A stretch of DNA of 49,634 nt from SHAN690 sp040221375 (GCA_040221375.1 JAVKEP010000084.1:1-49634); one strand, 5' to 3'. Counted from the stretch's first letter, positions 17,644 to 27,101 are shown. Translations and numbers: made by a program. Notes: a model not told the origin generated them from the letters alone.

Positions 17644-18161
17644 TTCCAAAGCGGTTCATTGATTTGCAATTCAACCACGGGGGGATTGGTACCGCGTAAT
17701 ATGCCGACTGAAAATGAAGGATGGTGACCCAAATCATCGATGTTGTCGCTATCGTATTCAACGGTTTGTTTGCGATAGCCCTCATAATCCATATCCGTAC
17801 CTGCGTTTCGCTTAAACCCTTTGTCGCCGATTTGTTCGAATATGAGCTGGGCCATTTGCTCCACCTTGGCCTGCGCTGATTTGGAGTCCTTGGCTCCGAA
17901 AATGGCTACGTACGTATGGGTTTTTTCGGAGTCTACCTTAATGAAAACATCCACGGCCCCAGAGATTTTCCTGGTCGAGTGGTGCTTCACGTCTCCTTGG
18001 TCTGTGGTACCATTTTCATCCCCTTTGATGGATTTGAACCCAGCGTCGGCGGCCTCATAGAGCACGTCGATATTCTTTCGGAAGATTTCAGGATTGATGT
18101 CTTGAGAATGGGCCTGAAGAGTCAGGAGTATAGCAGCGATGCAAATGAATGTCCACTTCAT
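17640..18161 (-). CDS. Secreted protein of unknown function
   Basis: About 173 residues. The ATG at 18161 gives MKWTFICIAAILLTLQAHSQ, a clear signal peptide with a cleavage site after AHS; the longer frame to 18203 would bury it. The mature part is hydrophilic, with a strand-rich centre (VDVFIKVDSEKTHTYVAIFG). I do not recognise a family. The stop region overlaps the methyltransferase start by a few bases. A degenerate box (TACTTTTC on this strand) lies about 20 bases before the start. Likely periplasmic. Confidence 0.72.
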   Translation of the reverse strand: MKWTFICIAAILLTLQAHSQDINPEIFRKNIDVLYEAADAGFKSIKGDENGTTDQGDVKHHSTRKISGAVDVFIKVDSEKTHTYVAIFGAKDSKSAQAKVEQMAQLIFEQIGDKGFKRNAGTDMDYEGYRKQTVEYDSDNIDDLGHHPSFSVGILRGTNPPVVELQINEPLWK

Positions 18162-18208
18162 GAATCTTAATTTGACAGGAAAAGTAACAAGAATTCTTGG
18201 CAAGCGGC

Positions 18209-19129
18209 TTAGAATCGAGCGCGACCCGATCTTCCTCGACGACGACCGTAGAGATAGTTCTTTCTTCGACCAAAGCTTTTGGACTGTCCCCGAATGACGT
18301 AGGAGTATTGAAACCCAACGGTAATGAAACTGTCTTTTGCGTCGGGATTTCCGCGCACACCGCCCTTTCTAAAAAAGGGTACCAATTCGGCAGCCAAAGG
18401 GTGCGATGCAACTTCTGATGTGCGGTTGGATAGCAATTGTGCTTCTTCGCTCTCGAGCTCGAGTGGGTCAGGATACACTGTGCTCGCGTCGTCTATATAG
18501 TCTGTAAAGGTGAACCTCCAAGCTGCATTCAAACCAAATCGATGGATGCGAGAGAAGGTGTAGTAGAAGCCAAATCCAAGCGGAACGGCCATCTGAATCC
18601 TGTTGTACTTTTTGTCTAGATTTTCAGTGTTCAGCGGTTGTAAAGGAACCCATTGACCATTCAATTGCGCCTTTGGATTGTTATAAAAGGCTGCGACGCC
18701 TCCGAATACATAGGCCTTGAAATCCAATAAGTAGCGTCCTGTACGACCAACGTCGGGTTGGTTGTAGAAGTAATACTCAACCGTGCCTCCTAGTTCAATC
18801 ACGTCATTGCGGAAACTCAAGTTTCTTGCAAATCGATTGGGATTTTCCGTGAGGCTGTCTGCACCCTGAAGTCGGATGTATTGCAAACCAAAATTCATGG
18901 CCCAGTTATAATCCAGTCGATATCGCGCAAAAACCCCCGGATTCCAACGCGTTTGATTGAGCTCCATGTCGAGAATCCAATCGCGTGCGAGACCAGGACC
19001 ACCGCCAATTTCACCTAAATAGTTCGCGAAACCCACGTTTACACCAACGTCCAATGCGTATTGCGAACGCACGGAGCCAAAGGCAAAGAGGCTGATAAAA
19101 GTGGCAATAATGAGCTTTTTCTGGAGCAT
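18209..19129 (-). CDS. DUF6089 family outer-membrane beta-barrel protein
   Basis: 306 residues. A signal peptide (LIIATFISLFAFGSVRSQ) is followed by YALDVGVNVGFANYLGEIGG and WNPGVFARYRLDYNWAMNFG, the start of the DUF6089 barrel widespread in Bacteroidota. Alternating strands with aromatic ends continue to an HRFGLNAAWRFTFTDYIDDAS motif and a terminal basic RGRSGRARF tail. It probably sits in the outer membrane; function is unknown. A TACATTTG box lies 12 bases upstream of the ATG. The divergent T9SS cargo gene shares this intergenic region. Confidence 0.82.
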   Translation of the reverse strand: MLQKKLIIATFISLFAFGSVRSQYALDVGVNVGFANYLGEIGGGPGLARDWILDMELNQTRWNPGVFARYRLDYNWAMNFGLQYIRLQGADSLTENPNRFARNLSFRNDVIELGGTVEYYFYNQPDVGRTGRYLLDFKAYVFGGVAAFYNNPKAQLNGQWVPLQPLNTENLDKKYNRIQMAVPLGFGFYYTFSRIHRFGLNAAWRFTFTDYIDDASTVYPDPLELESEEAQLLSNRTSEVASHPLAAELVPFFRKGGVRGNPDAKDSFITVGFQYSYVIRGQSKSFGRRKNYLYGRRRGRSGRARF

Positions 19130-19140
19130 AGATCAGTTGG

Positions 19141-19148
19141 CAAATGTA
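19141..19148 (-). promoter_or_regulatory. Bacteroidota -7 box (TACATTTG) for DUF6089 gene
   Basis: Read on the - strand this is TACATTTG, an exact TAnnTTTG match ending 12 bases before the DUF6089 start codon. A TTG on the same strand lies about 23 bases further upstream, slightly wide for a -33 element. Confidence 0.5.
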
Positions 19149-19235
19149 AAAGATTTCCAAATGTCCCTGACCAACAATTAATTAATGTGAGTATTAAGTG
19201 TATTGAACACAATCTAAAGGAGGGGTAAAGCGTTG

Positions 19236-19243
19236 TACCTTTG
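19236..19243 (+). promoter_or_regulatory. Bacteroidota -7 box (TACCTTTG) for T9SS cargo gene
   Basis: TACCTTTG followed by CACC is a very typical Bacteroidota promoter core. It is divergent from the box at 19141. If it is real, transcription would begin near 19250, which rules out the upstream TTG at 19233 as the start codon and leaves almost no leader before the TTG at 19254. Confidence 0.55.
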
Positions 19244-19253
19244 CACCTTAGAT

Positions 19254-21314
19254 TTGAAAGCTACGCCGACATACTTTCTCGCCTTGGTCTGTATTTTATT
19301 TGCACTCTCGGTGCAGGCACAGACCGTTCCGCTTTTGCGGTGTATATCCCTTGATGACAACGACGATATTACCTTGTATTGGGAGCAACCTGCCGATACG
19401 GGATCAGACTTTAATCAATACTTGGTTTACTACCGATCGGGTGCAACGGCGAATTTTTCCATCCTCAGTCAAGTTACCGATTACAACCAGAATTCTGTCC
19501 TGGTCACCGGGAGCTTTGCGGGCTCAGGTAGCTTTTTCATTGTTCAGGTATACAATGGCTTCGCTGACACGAGTTTGGCGTCGGATACGGTTTCTCCTTT
19601 GGTAGTGGGAATATCATCCAATGGGAAGCGCATCAGTTTGGGGTGGAACCATTCAGGGCTTCTGAGCGAGGATTCCATCTATCGAGTCTACAAACAAGAC
19701 ACCGGCGGAGTTTGGCCGTTGTTTAAAAAACTGGATTTTCCGGGTACTGCTACCCAAGATACTATCGCTCTATGCACAGAAGCAGTTGCTTACCGGGTTG
19801 AAACCAAGGGGATAGGGGGCTGCATCAGCCGTTCGAATTTAGCCCAAAAACTGGTGATCGACGAAGAGCCTCCTCAACAAGTGAGCTTGAGCTGTGCAAG
19901 TGTGGATACAGCGACCGGGGCGGTACGTTTGGAGTGGCCGGCGAGTAAATCCAAGGACACCTACGGCTACTTGGTTTTTTACTTCGAAGACTTTGTACGT
20001 ACCGACACTTCTTTTGGAGAATCGGTGCTTTCGTACACCTTCACGGACAATCAGATCAATGGACTCATGCAGCCGGAAACGCTCTCGGTTGCGCCATTTG
20101 ATAGTTGTTTCGACAGCACCAACATGTGGTACAACCAAGCACCAGACAATATTCGTTTTGTGACACTTTTTATCGATACGATCAGCTTTGAACGATGTGC
20201 CGGTGAACTCGCTATAAAGTGGTCGCATCCAAAGGCTCCATTCGCTCTAGGGGTCCGAAACCTCGGAGGTTTTGGTGTTTATCGGCAGACCAACGGCGGC
20301 CCGTCTCAGCGCATTGCCACCTTGTCGGCGATGGATAGCCTATTTGTTGACCAAGGATTGGAAGCCGGAAACAAGTACACGTATGTGGTTACCTGCATCG
20401 ACGCTACTACCGGGAAGGAAGCAATGTCCAATAAGTTGAACTTCGATTTGAAGAAGAAAAAGGCACCTAAATTCTTCTATATCTCAAGCGTTAAGAACAA
20501 CCACGCGAATGGGAACAACCGAGTCCATGTGTTGGTTGACACAATCTCCGAAGCCGCAAACTTTGGGCTTTTCAGAGCCATGGAGGGTGACGATCGATTT
20601 GTCCTGATCGAAAAGGAAAACGCAAACCAGGGATCGGCGTTCTTTTTGGAAGATTTCAGCGGCAAGGCCGGACTGGTTTCGTATCGATATAAAATTGCTG
20701 CTTACGATGCCTGCGATGACATCATTGCTTGGTCCCAAGCGGCGACGAGTGTGCACGTCTCTGGCACGAAGAACGCACGTGACTTGATCAATGCCATCGA
20801 TTGGAATGCTTACGAAGGCTTCGATTCATTGGGGAATGGCGTATTGAGCTACGAATTGTACCGTTCTGCTGGGATGGATGAAGCCATCGGGAGCTATACG
20901 AATCCAGCTACTCACCTCGATGACATCGGCTACCTGCCTGCTGTGAATGGGCAGGTTTGCTATTTCGTGAAGGTGCCGGAGAACGGCGAAAACAGCTATG
21001 GAATCCAAGACACTTCCGTATCGAACTTGCTGTGCCTTTCTTTTCCAGCAATTGCCTTTGTACCCAATACCTTTAGCCCTGACGGTGATGGAGTGAACGA
21101 TGTTTTCCAACCCTTTGTGAATTTCATCGACCAGTCTGACTACCATTTGGTCATTTATGACAGAGTAGGCAGAATGGTATTTGAGACGGACAACCCTGAT
21201 ATGGGATGGACTGGAGAAGGGTACCACACAGGCACATACGCCTTTCACCTGTCCTTGCGCAATGCCTTCGGCGAGGCGATAGAGCAAACAGGCAAGGTGC
21301 ATCTGATCCGTTGA
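19254..21314 (+). CDS. T9SS type-B sorting-domain (CHU_C) surface protein
   Basis: About 686 residues. From the TTG at 19254 the product begins with a signal peptide (YFLALVCILFALSVQAQ). The middle is several fibronectin-type-III-like beta domains with motifs such as ISLGWNHSG, VRLEWPASK and LAIKWSHP. The last 85 residues are the gliding-motility-associated C-terminal domain: FVPNTFSPDGDGVNDVFQPF, then YDRVGRMVFE, GWTGEGYHTGTYAF. That domain targets proteins through the type IX secretion system to the cell surface. The TTG at 19233 is in frame but lies on the promoter box. Role is probably adhesion or matrix; unknown in detail. Confidence 0.85.
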   Translation: MKATPTYFLALVCILFALSVQAQTVPLLRCISLDDNDDITLYWEQPADTGSDFNQYLVYYRSGATANFSILSQVTDYNQNSVLVTGSFAGSGSFFIVQVYNGFADTSLASDTVSPLVVGISSNGKRISLGWNHSGLLSEDSIYRVYKQDTGGVWPLFKKLDFPGTATQDTIALCTEAVAYRVETKGIGGCISRSNLAQKLVIDEEPPQQVSLSCASVDTATGAVRLEWPASKSKDTYGYLVFYFEDFVRTDTSFGESVLSYTFTDNQINGLMQPETLSVAPFDSCFDSTNMWYNQAPDNIRFVTLFIDTISFERCAGELAIKWSHPKAPFALGVRNLGGFGVYRQTNGGPSQRIATLSAMDSLFVDQGLEAGNKYTYVVTCIDATTGKEAMSNKLNFDLKKKKAPKFFYISSVKNNHANGNNRVHVLVDTISEAANFGLFRAMEGDDRFVLIEKENANQGSAFFLEDFSGKAGLVSYRYKIAAYDACDDIIAWSQAATSVHVSGTKNARDLINAIDWNAYEGFDSLGNGVLSYELYRSAGMDEAIGSYTNPATHLDDIGYLPAVNGQVCYFVKVPENGENSYGIQDTSVSNLLCLSFPAIAFVPNTFSPDGDGVNDVFQPFVNFIDQSDYHLVIYDRVGRMVFETDNPDMGWTGEGYHTGTYAFHLSLRNAFGEAIEQTGKVHLIR

Positions 21315-21371
21315 TCTTGTTTTGTTAATGACTATTTAGAATTATCCTCTCTCTAAACGGTTAGGTCTTCC

Positions 21372-21379
21372 TATTTTTG
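21372..21379 (+). promoter_or_regulatory. Bacteroidota -7 box (TATTTTTG) for guaB
   Basis: TATTTTTG matches TAnnTTTG and is followed by CCC; it ends 24 bases before the guaB ATG at 21404. No clear -33 TTG at the expected distance. Confidence 0.45.
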
Positions 21380-21403
21380 CCCAATTTTTTAAGAGCCGTT
21401 AGC

Positions 21404-22876
21404 ATGAGTAATTCCGCATACAACATCAAAGAAGGACTGACATTTGACGATGTCCTCCTCGTTCCAAGTTATTCCGAAATCCTTCCGAGGAATGTTGAGA
21501 TTACTTCTCGCTTTTCGCGCAACATCGAACTCCGATCGCCTTTAGTTTCTGCCGCGATGGATACAGTGACCGAGTCGAGCCTTGCCATTGCCATAGCGCA
21601 AGAAGGAGGAATTGGAGTCCTGCATAAAAACATGACCGCAGAAGAACAGGCAGCGGAAGTGCGGAAGGTAAAGCGCTCAGAAAGCGGCATGATTCAAGAC
21701 CCGGTTACCATTCTCCAAGGGTCTACCGTAGGCGAGGCCCTTTCCTTGATGAAAGAACATTCGATCGGCGGGATTCCCGTAGTCGATGAACAAAATAAGC
21801 TTCGAGGCATTGTCACCAATCGCGACCTGCGTTTTGAGAAGGTCATGAACCGTCCCCTCGCTGAGGTGATGACCAGTGAGAATTTAGTCACTACCAAAGA
21901 CGGCAGCGACTTGACCAAGGCGGAAGAAATCCTGCAAAACCACAAGATTGAAAAATTGCTAGTGGTCGATGACGAAGACAACCTGTTAGGACTGATCACC
22001 TTCAAAGACATCATTAAGTCTAGGATTCGTCCCAACGCTTGCAAAGACGACTACGGTCGCTTGCGCGTAGCTGCGGCGGTGGGGATTACTCCAGATACTT
22101 ATGACAGAATGGAAGCGCTGGTCAATGCGGGAGTAGACGCGCTGATCATCGATACTGCCCATGGACATTCAAAAGGGGTAATCGATACGCTGATCGAAGC
22201 GCGCAAACGGTTTGGCGATAAGGTTGACTTTGTGGTAGGAAACATCGCGACGGCAGAGGCAGCACTTGCCTTGGTAAAAGCTGGAGCCGACGGAGTGAAG
22301 GTTGGCATCGGCCCAGGTTCGATTTGTACGACGAGGGTCATCGCAGGTGTAGGAGTACCACAACTAAGTGCCATCATGGACGTAGCGAATGCAATCAAAG
22401 ACAGTGGTGTACCGGTGATCGGCGACGGAGGCATACGATTTAGCGGCGATATTGTGAAGGCGCTTGCAGCAGGTGCGTCGTGCGTTATGGTGGGCTCCAT
22501 GTTTGCCGGCGTGGAAGAGTCGCCAGGCGAAACCATCATTTACGAAGGAAGGCGATTCAAAACCTACCGAGGCATGGGCAGCCTTGAGGCGATGCAAAAG
22601 GGTTCCAGCGATCGATACTTCCAGGACGTTGAAGACGACATCAAGAAATTGGTGCCAGAGGGCATCTCAGGACGCGTGCCGTACAAAGGAAAGCTCAGCG
22701 AAGTGCTGTACCAAGCAATTGGCGGCTTGAGAGCAGGAATGGGATATTGCGGCGCGGCGAGCATCGAAGAACTCCAAAAAGCTCAGTTCATCCGAATAAC
22801 AGCCGCCGGCGTACGTGAAAGCCACCCGCATGATGTTTCCATCACCCGCGAAGCACCCAATTACACCAGTAGATAA
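21404..22876 (+). CDS. guaB: IMP dehydrogenase
   Basis: About 490 residues, the normal bacterial length. LTFDDVLLVPSYSEI and SAAMDTVTE are near the N-terminus; a CBS-domain pair spans roughly residues 85-215 (IGGIPVVDEQNKLRGIVTNRD and KLLVVDDEDNLLGLITFKD); the catalytic loop is GPGSICTTR with the nucleophilic Cys308; the flap contains YRGMGSLEAM. It oxidises IMP to XMP, the committed step to GMP. The ATG at 21404 is preferred: the open frame reaches 21377 but that lies inside the promoter box. The folding-factor genes follow after 30 bases and may be co-transcribed. Confidence 0.96.
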   Translation: MSNSAYNIKEGLTFDDVLLVPSYSEILPRNVEITSRFSRNIELRSPLVSAAMDTVTESSLAIAIAQEGGIGVLHKNMTAEEQAAEVRKVKRSESGMIQDPVTILQGSTVGEALSLMKEHSIGGIPVVDEQNKLRGIVTNRDLRFEKVMNRPLAEVMTSENLVTTKDGSDLTKAEEILQNHKIEKLLVVDDEDNLLGLITFKDIIKSRIRPNACKDDYGRLRVAAAVGITPDTYDRMEALVNAGVDALIIDTAHGHSKGVIDTLIEARKRFGDKVDFVVGNIATAEAALALVKAGADGVKVGIGPGSICTTRVIAGVGVPQLSAIMDVANAIKDSGVPVIGDGGIRFSGDIVKALAAGASCVMVGSMFAGVEESPGETIIYEGRRFKTYRGMGSLEAMQKGSSDRYFQDVEDDIKKLVPEGISGRVPYKGKLSEVLYQAIGGLRAGMGYCGAASIEELQKAQFIRITAAGVRESHPHDVSITREAPNYTSR

Positions 22877-22906
22877 CAAATACAAAATCAATCAAGTAAA
22901 TAGGAA

Positions 22907-24091
22907 ATGAAGAAAGTAATAGTATCCATGTTGGTTGCTTGCCTGGCATTCGGAGCAATGGCTCAGGATGATAGAGTGTTGATGAGCATTGAGGGAAAGG
23001 ATGTGACGGTCGATGATTTCCTCTCGATTTATAACAAGAACAACACATCTACAGTCGTTGACAAAAAGACGATGGAAGAGTACCTCGATCTTTTTCTCAA
23101 CTTTAAGTTGAAAGTGAAAGCAGCCGAGGATTTAGGAATGGATACGGCTCCAAAGTTTGTGAATGAGCTTGAAGGATATCGACGTCAACTAGCGCAGCCC
23201 TACCTCGTTGATCGTGAGACGAACGACCAATTGATCATGGAGGCATACAATCGATTGCAACAAGACGTTTCGGGCTATCATATTTTAGTGAAGGTCGCTG
23301 AAGATGCATCTCCGAAGGACACACTCGAGGCACTGAAAAGATTGAAAAAAATCGCCAATGACATCCGCACAGAAAAAGACATGCAACTCGCAATGGGTCG
23401 GATTCGGAATGCCAATGATGGAGACGTCATCGCGGAAGACCTTGGCTATTTTACAGCTTTCTCTATGGTATACCCGTTTGAGAATGCCGCCTATGCAACG
23501 GAAGTGGGAAAATTAAGTGCGCCGGTACGTACCCGATTCGGATACCACGTTGTTTTTGTGAATGATAAACGTCCAGCGAGGGGTGAAGTCAAGGTTTCGC
23601 ATATCATGGTGAAGTCCAACGCTGAGATGAGCGATGAAGAAAGGGTTAGGGCAAAGGAAAAGGCAGATGAGATCTACGAACGAATAAAAGCAGGCGAAGA
23701 TTTTAAAACGCTCGCTCAAGAGTATTCAGATGACAAGTCTTCGGCTAAAAATGGGGGGCAACTCCCTTGGTTCGGAACCGGCAGAATGGTGCAATCCTTT
23801 GAGGACGCAGCGTTTGAACTCGAAGAAGAAGGGGCGATCACAGCTCCTGTCCAAACCAACTACGGCTGGCACATCATTCGAAGAGACGACTACCGTGGCA
23901 TCGGCACTTTTGAGGAATTGAAAACAGAAATCAAAAAGAAGATTGAACGCGATTCCCGCGGACAAAAGGGAAGGATTTCCTTGCTCAACCGACTCAAGAC
24001 AGAATACACCCTGAGCTATAATTTTAAAATGCGGAATGCGGTTGATAAACTGGTTACCAGCGAGTACTTGCAGGGAAAATGGACTCCTTAA
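22907..24091 (+). CDS. Periplasmic PpiC-type peptidyl-prolyl isomerase, N-terminal part (gene interrupted by in-frame TAA)
   Basis: 394 residues. A signal peptide (MKKVIVSMLVACLAFGAMAQ) is followed by a SurA-like N-terminal helical region and two parvulin domains, about 120-220 and 227-328. The second is intact: VKVSHIMVKS, FKTLAQEYSDD, GGQLPWFGTGRMVQSFEDAAFEL, NYGWHIIR. Relatives in Bacteroidota run on for about 260 more residues. Here TAA at 24089-24091 stops the frame, but the same frame continues at once with the missing C-terminal part (24104-24880). The protein would still be exported and keep both parvulin domains. It belongs to a three-gene SurA/PpiC cluster. Confidence 0.85.
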   Translation: MKKVIVSMLVACLAFGAMAQDDRVLMSIEGKDVTVDDFLSIYNKNNTSTVVDKKTMEEYLDLFLNFKLKVKAAEDLGMDTAPKFVNELEGYRRQLAQPYLVDRETNDQLIMEAYNRLQQDVSGYHILVKVAEDASPKDTLEALKRLKKIANDIRTEKDMQLAMGRIRNANDGDVIAEDLGYFTAFSMVYPFENAAYATEVGKLSAPVRTRFGYHVVFVNDKRPARGEVKVSHIMVKSNAEMSDEERVRAKEKADEIYERIKAGEDFKTLAQEYSDDKSSAKNGGQLPWFGTGRMVQSFEDAAFELEEEGAITAPVQTNYGWHIIRRDDYRGIGTFEELKTEIKKKIERDSRGQKGRISLLNRLKTEYTLSYNFKMRNAVDKLVTSEYLQGKWTP

Positions 24092-24103
24092 CAACCCGAA
24101 GGA

Positions 24104-24880
24104 TTGAAAGAGGTAGTCTTGATCATCACCGACAACAAGTACAGCAAGACTTCCCAATCCTTTACCCAAGAAGACTACTTCGATTACCTCCGGAAATTCC
24201 AACGACGCTACGGTGCAAATGAAACCGTCAGCGATGCGCTTGAGAGCCAGTGGAGTGGCTTTGTAAATGCGTGTTTGATTGATTTTGAGAACGATGTATT
24301 GGGATACAAGCACCCCGATTATCGAGCCTTGGTGCAAGAGTACCACGACGGAATATTGTTGTTTGATCTGATGGATCAAAAAGTCTGGTCGAACGCCGTT
24401 AAGGATACCGCTGGGTTAGAAGCCTTTTACGAACGATCCAAGGAGAATTATATGTGGGATGAACGGGTAGATGCTTCCATCTACCTATGCGAGAACGAGT
24501 CCATCGCAAAGAAGACAATGAAGCTTGCGAAGAAGCGTGTGAAGAAGGGATACACCGACAATGACATCTTGGAAATGGTGAACAAAGAGAATCCATTGAA
24601 TCTATCGATTCGATCTGGTTTATACAGCAAAGGCGACGAAGAGTACGTCGATCAGGCCACTTGGCAAGCTGGAATCCAACAACTGGAAGGGAACAATGGT
24701 AAAATCGTGATTGTGCAGATTTATTCACTCAAGGCACCAGAGCCCAAGGCCCTCGTTGAGTGCCGAGGTCTCGTTACCTCTGACTACCAAACCCATTTGG
24801 AAAAGGAGTGGATCACCGAGCTCAGAGAACGTTACGATTACAGCATCAACATGGACGTCTTTCATTCGATTGAAGAATAG
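24104..24880 (+). CDS. C-terminal part of the interrupted PpiC-type isomerase
   Basis: 258 residues from a TTG. It is in the same frame as the preceding open frame, separated from it only by TAA and four codons (CAA CCC GAA GGA). It has no signal peptide, so translated alone it would remain in the cytoplasm, away from its partner. Its content (a SFTQEDYFDYLRKFQRR segment, a helical region with AGLEAFYERSKENYMW, then a KKRVKKGYTDNDILEMVNKENPLNL segment) matches the C-terminal half of large Bacteroidota PpiC proteins as I recall them. Best read as the 3' remnant of one gene, or as the product of readthrough. Confidence 0.7.
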   Translation: MKEVVLIITDNKYSKTSQSFTQEDYFDYLRKFQRRYGANETVSDALESQWSGFVNACLIDFENDVLGYKHPDYRALVQEYHDGILLFDLMDQKVWSNAVKDTAGLEAFYERSKENYMWDERVDASIYLCENESIAKKTMKLAKKRVKKGYTDNDILEMVNKENPLNLSIRSGLYSKGDEEYVDQATWQAGIQQLEGNNGKIVIVQIYSLKAPEPKALVECRGLVTSDYQTHLEKEWITELRERYDYSINMDVFHSIEE

Positions 24881-24883
24881 ATT

Positions 24884-25741
24884 TTGAAAATTGCATTCAT
24901 AGCGGCCTTGGTTTTCCTGAGCCTTATCGGTTGCCAGGAAAAAACCCTGAAGGACCCTGTGATCGCCCAGGTGGGAGAGAATTATCTTTCGTACGCTGAA
25001 TTGATGACCTCCATTCCCAATGATCTTTCTGCCGCGGACAGCACCGAATTGGCCAACAACTTGATCCAAACGTGGGTCAACCGTGAGTTGATGTACAGCC
25101 AGGCAAAGTACAACCTGCAAGGCGTTGAAACCGACATCGAAGACAGGGTGGAAAAGTACCGCAAGGAGCTGTACATCTTCGCCTATGAGAAAGAACAGGT
25201 AAACCAAAAACTTGACACCGTTATTACGGAGAAAGCCATCATCAATTTTTACGACGAGAACCAAGAAATATTCCAGCTCAATGACTACATCCTCAAAGTA
25301 CGCTACGTAAAATTGGCCCTGAACAGTCCTAATCAACCCGATGTACAACAATGGATTCAATCCGAGGAGCCCGAGGATTTAGAGGTCTTGACCGAATATT
25401 GCCACAAGTACGCCGTGAAGTACTACAACGATACCAATTGGGTCTACTTTAACGAGTTGCTTCGAGAGCTGCCCATAGAAGTGTACAATAAAGAGTCGTT
25501 TTTACGTTCTGACAATCTGGTGGAGTTTACGGACCCAGACCATGTTTATTACCTTTCCATACGAGACCTTCAATCCAAGAACACATTGTCGCCTCTGGAA
25601 CTAGAAAGGAACCGGATCAAAAGTTTGATTTTGAACAAACGCAAGCTAGAGCTGCTGAGTTCAATTCGGAGCAAACTGTATAAAACAGCGGTTTCGAAGG
25701 GAAATGTGACCATTTTTACCAAGCCGCAAATACCGAATTAG
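24884..25741 (+). CDS. Lipoprotein, SurA/PpiC-associated folding factor
   Basis: 285 residues. It starts at a TTG three bases after the previous stop, giving MKIAFIAALVFLSLIGCQEK, a lipoprotein signal with lipobox LIGC. The region IAQVGENYLSYAELMTSIP and LIQTWVNRELMYSQAKYNL resembles the N-terminal SurA-like chaperone segment, but I see no intact parvulin active site. It is probably a lipid-anchored chaperone working with the isomerases on each side. Tight spacing (next ATG four bases after the stop) indicates one operon. Confidence 0.78.
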   Translation: MKIAFIAALVFLSLIGCQEKTLKDPVIAQVGENYLSYAELMTSIPNDLSAADSTELANNLIQTWVNRELMYSQAKYNLQGVETDIEDRVEKYRKELYIFAYEKEQVNQKLDTVITEKAIINFYDENQEIFQLNDYILKVRYVKLALNSPNQPDVQQWIQSEEPEDLEVLTEYCHKYAVKYYNDTNWVYFNELLRELPIEVYNKESFLRSDNLVEFTDPDHVYYLSIRDLQSKNTLSPLELERNRIKSLILNKRKLELLSSIRSKLYKTAVSKGNVTIFTKPQIPN

Positions 25742-25745
25742 GACC

Positions 25746-27101
25746 ATGCGAAACGCATTGATTTTACTTATTGTCTTCTCACTTTCTAAGGTTGGATTGG
25801 CGCAAAATGAGGTCATCGACAAGGTGGTCGCTGTGGTCGGTGAAAACATTGTTTTATTATCCGATGTCGAAGAGCAGATTGACCAGATGACGCTATCAGA
25901 CATTCCTGTCACCGCGAATTCGCGGTGTCAAGTCATCGAGGATCAAATGTACCAGAAGCTATTTTTAACCCAAGCCAAGGCAGATAGCGTTTCTGTGACT
26001 CCCGATCAAGTTGAGCAAGAGCTGAGTCGTAGATTGCGTTATTTTATCTCCCAGTTCGGCTCAGAAGAGGAGTTGGTTAAATTCTACGGCAAGACAATAG
26101 ATGAGATCAAGGCAGATTTTAAAGACGAGGTGCGAGACCTCCTGCTGATTCAAACCATGCAACAACAAGTGGTCGGGGGAGTGACGGTGTCGCCTGCCGA
26201 AGTCAGGGAGTTTTACGCATCCATTCCAAAGGATAGTATTCCTTATATCAATGCCGAGGCGATGATCGCCCAGATCGTGCGGAAACCTCCGATTTCTACC
26301 GAAGAAGAAGATCGAATCAAAGACCAGTTGCGCGCATTCCGCAAGCGTGTGGAGGGCGGAGAGGAATTTGGAACCCTCGCGTACTTGTATTCCCAAGACC
26401 CAGGTTCGGCTATGAATAACGGTGAGTTAGGGTTTGTTGACAGAACTGAACTCGTCCCCGAATTCGCCAATACCGCGTTGGCCCTTCAGCCTGGGGAGGT
26501 TTCTGACATCGTAAAGACACAATTCGGATACCACATCATTCAGCTGATCGAACGTAAAGGAGACCGGATGAACGCGCGGCACATTCTTCTGATTCCTCAA
26601 GTATCCCCCCGCGACCTCCAAAAGGCCAAGGTATGGCTAGACAGCATTAAATCCAAGATCGAGACGATCGACAGTTTGACCTTTGCACAGGCTGCGATAA
26701 AGTACAGCGACGACGAGCAAACGCGCATGAACGGTGGAATGATGATCAATCCCACAAATGCCACCAATAAGTTCGACATGGAGACGCTTGGTAAGATGGA
26801 CCGTAACTTACTGTTCACCATCGAAAAGCTCAAGGAGGGCGAAATGGCTGGGCCAGAACTCTTTCAATCGGAGGATGGAAAACGTGCGTACCGATTGGTG
26901 CAGTTGGTCGACATGACCGAGCCACACGTAGCTAATATCAAAGACGATTACAACCGCCTTCAGCAGTCAACGAAACGGAGAAAGGAGAACATCCAACTAG
27001 AAAAATGGATAGCTGACCATTCCAGTGCAGCATACATTTGGGTGGACCCCCAGTTTCAAACCTGTCCCTTCAGAACCAAATGGGAAATAGCTGAGCGATG
27101 A
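25746..27101 (+). CDS. surA: Peptidyl-prolyl isomerase, SurA-like
   Basis: 451 residues with a signal peptide (LILLIVFSLSKVGLAQ). The SurA_N domain reads VIDKVVAVVGENIVLLSDVEEQI, followed by a parvulin domain at about 172-270 with FGTLAYLYSQDPGSAMNNGELGFV and QFGYHIIQLIERKGDRMNARHIL, and a second, weaker parvulin region. SurA assists folding of outer-membrane proteins in the periplasm. It is the last of the three folding-factor genes. An 18-bp perfect palindrome (25910-25927) lies within its coding sequence. The symbol is used for family likeness. Confidence 0.86.
   Translation: MRNALILLIVFSLSKVGLAQNEVIDKVVAVVGENIVLLSDVEEQIDQMTLSDIPVTANSRCQVIEDQMYQKLFLTQAKADSVSVTPDQVEQELSRRLRYFISQFGSEEELVKFYGKTIDEIKADFKDEVRDLLLIQTMQQQVVGGVTVSPAEVREFYASIPKDSIPYINAEAMIAQIVRKPPISTEEEDRIKDQLRAFRKRVEGGEEFGTLAYLYSQDPGSAMNNGELGFVDRTELVPEFANTALALQPGEVSDIVKTQFGYHIIQLIERKGDRMNARHILLIPQVSPRDLQKAKVWLDSIKSKIETIDSLTFAQAAIKYSDDEQTRMNGGMMINPTNATNKFDMETLGKMDRNLLFTIEKLKEGEMAGPELFQSEDGKRAYRLVQLVDMTEPHVANIKDDYNRLQQSTKRRKENIQLEKWIADHSSAAYIWVDPQFQTCPFRTKWEIAER

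Noticed and set aside
24878..24900. Possible fourth in-frame interruption before the lipoprotein at 24884
   Set aside because: The frame is shared, but the downstream product starts with a complete lipoprotein signal, so it is a separate gene.
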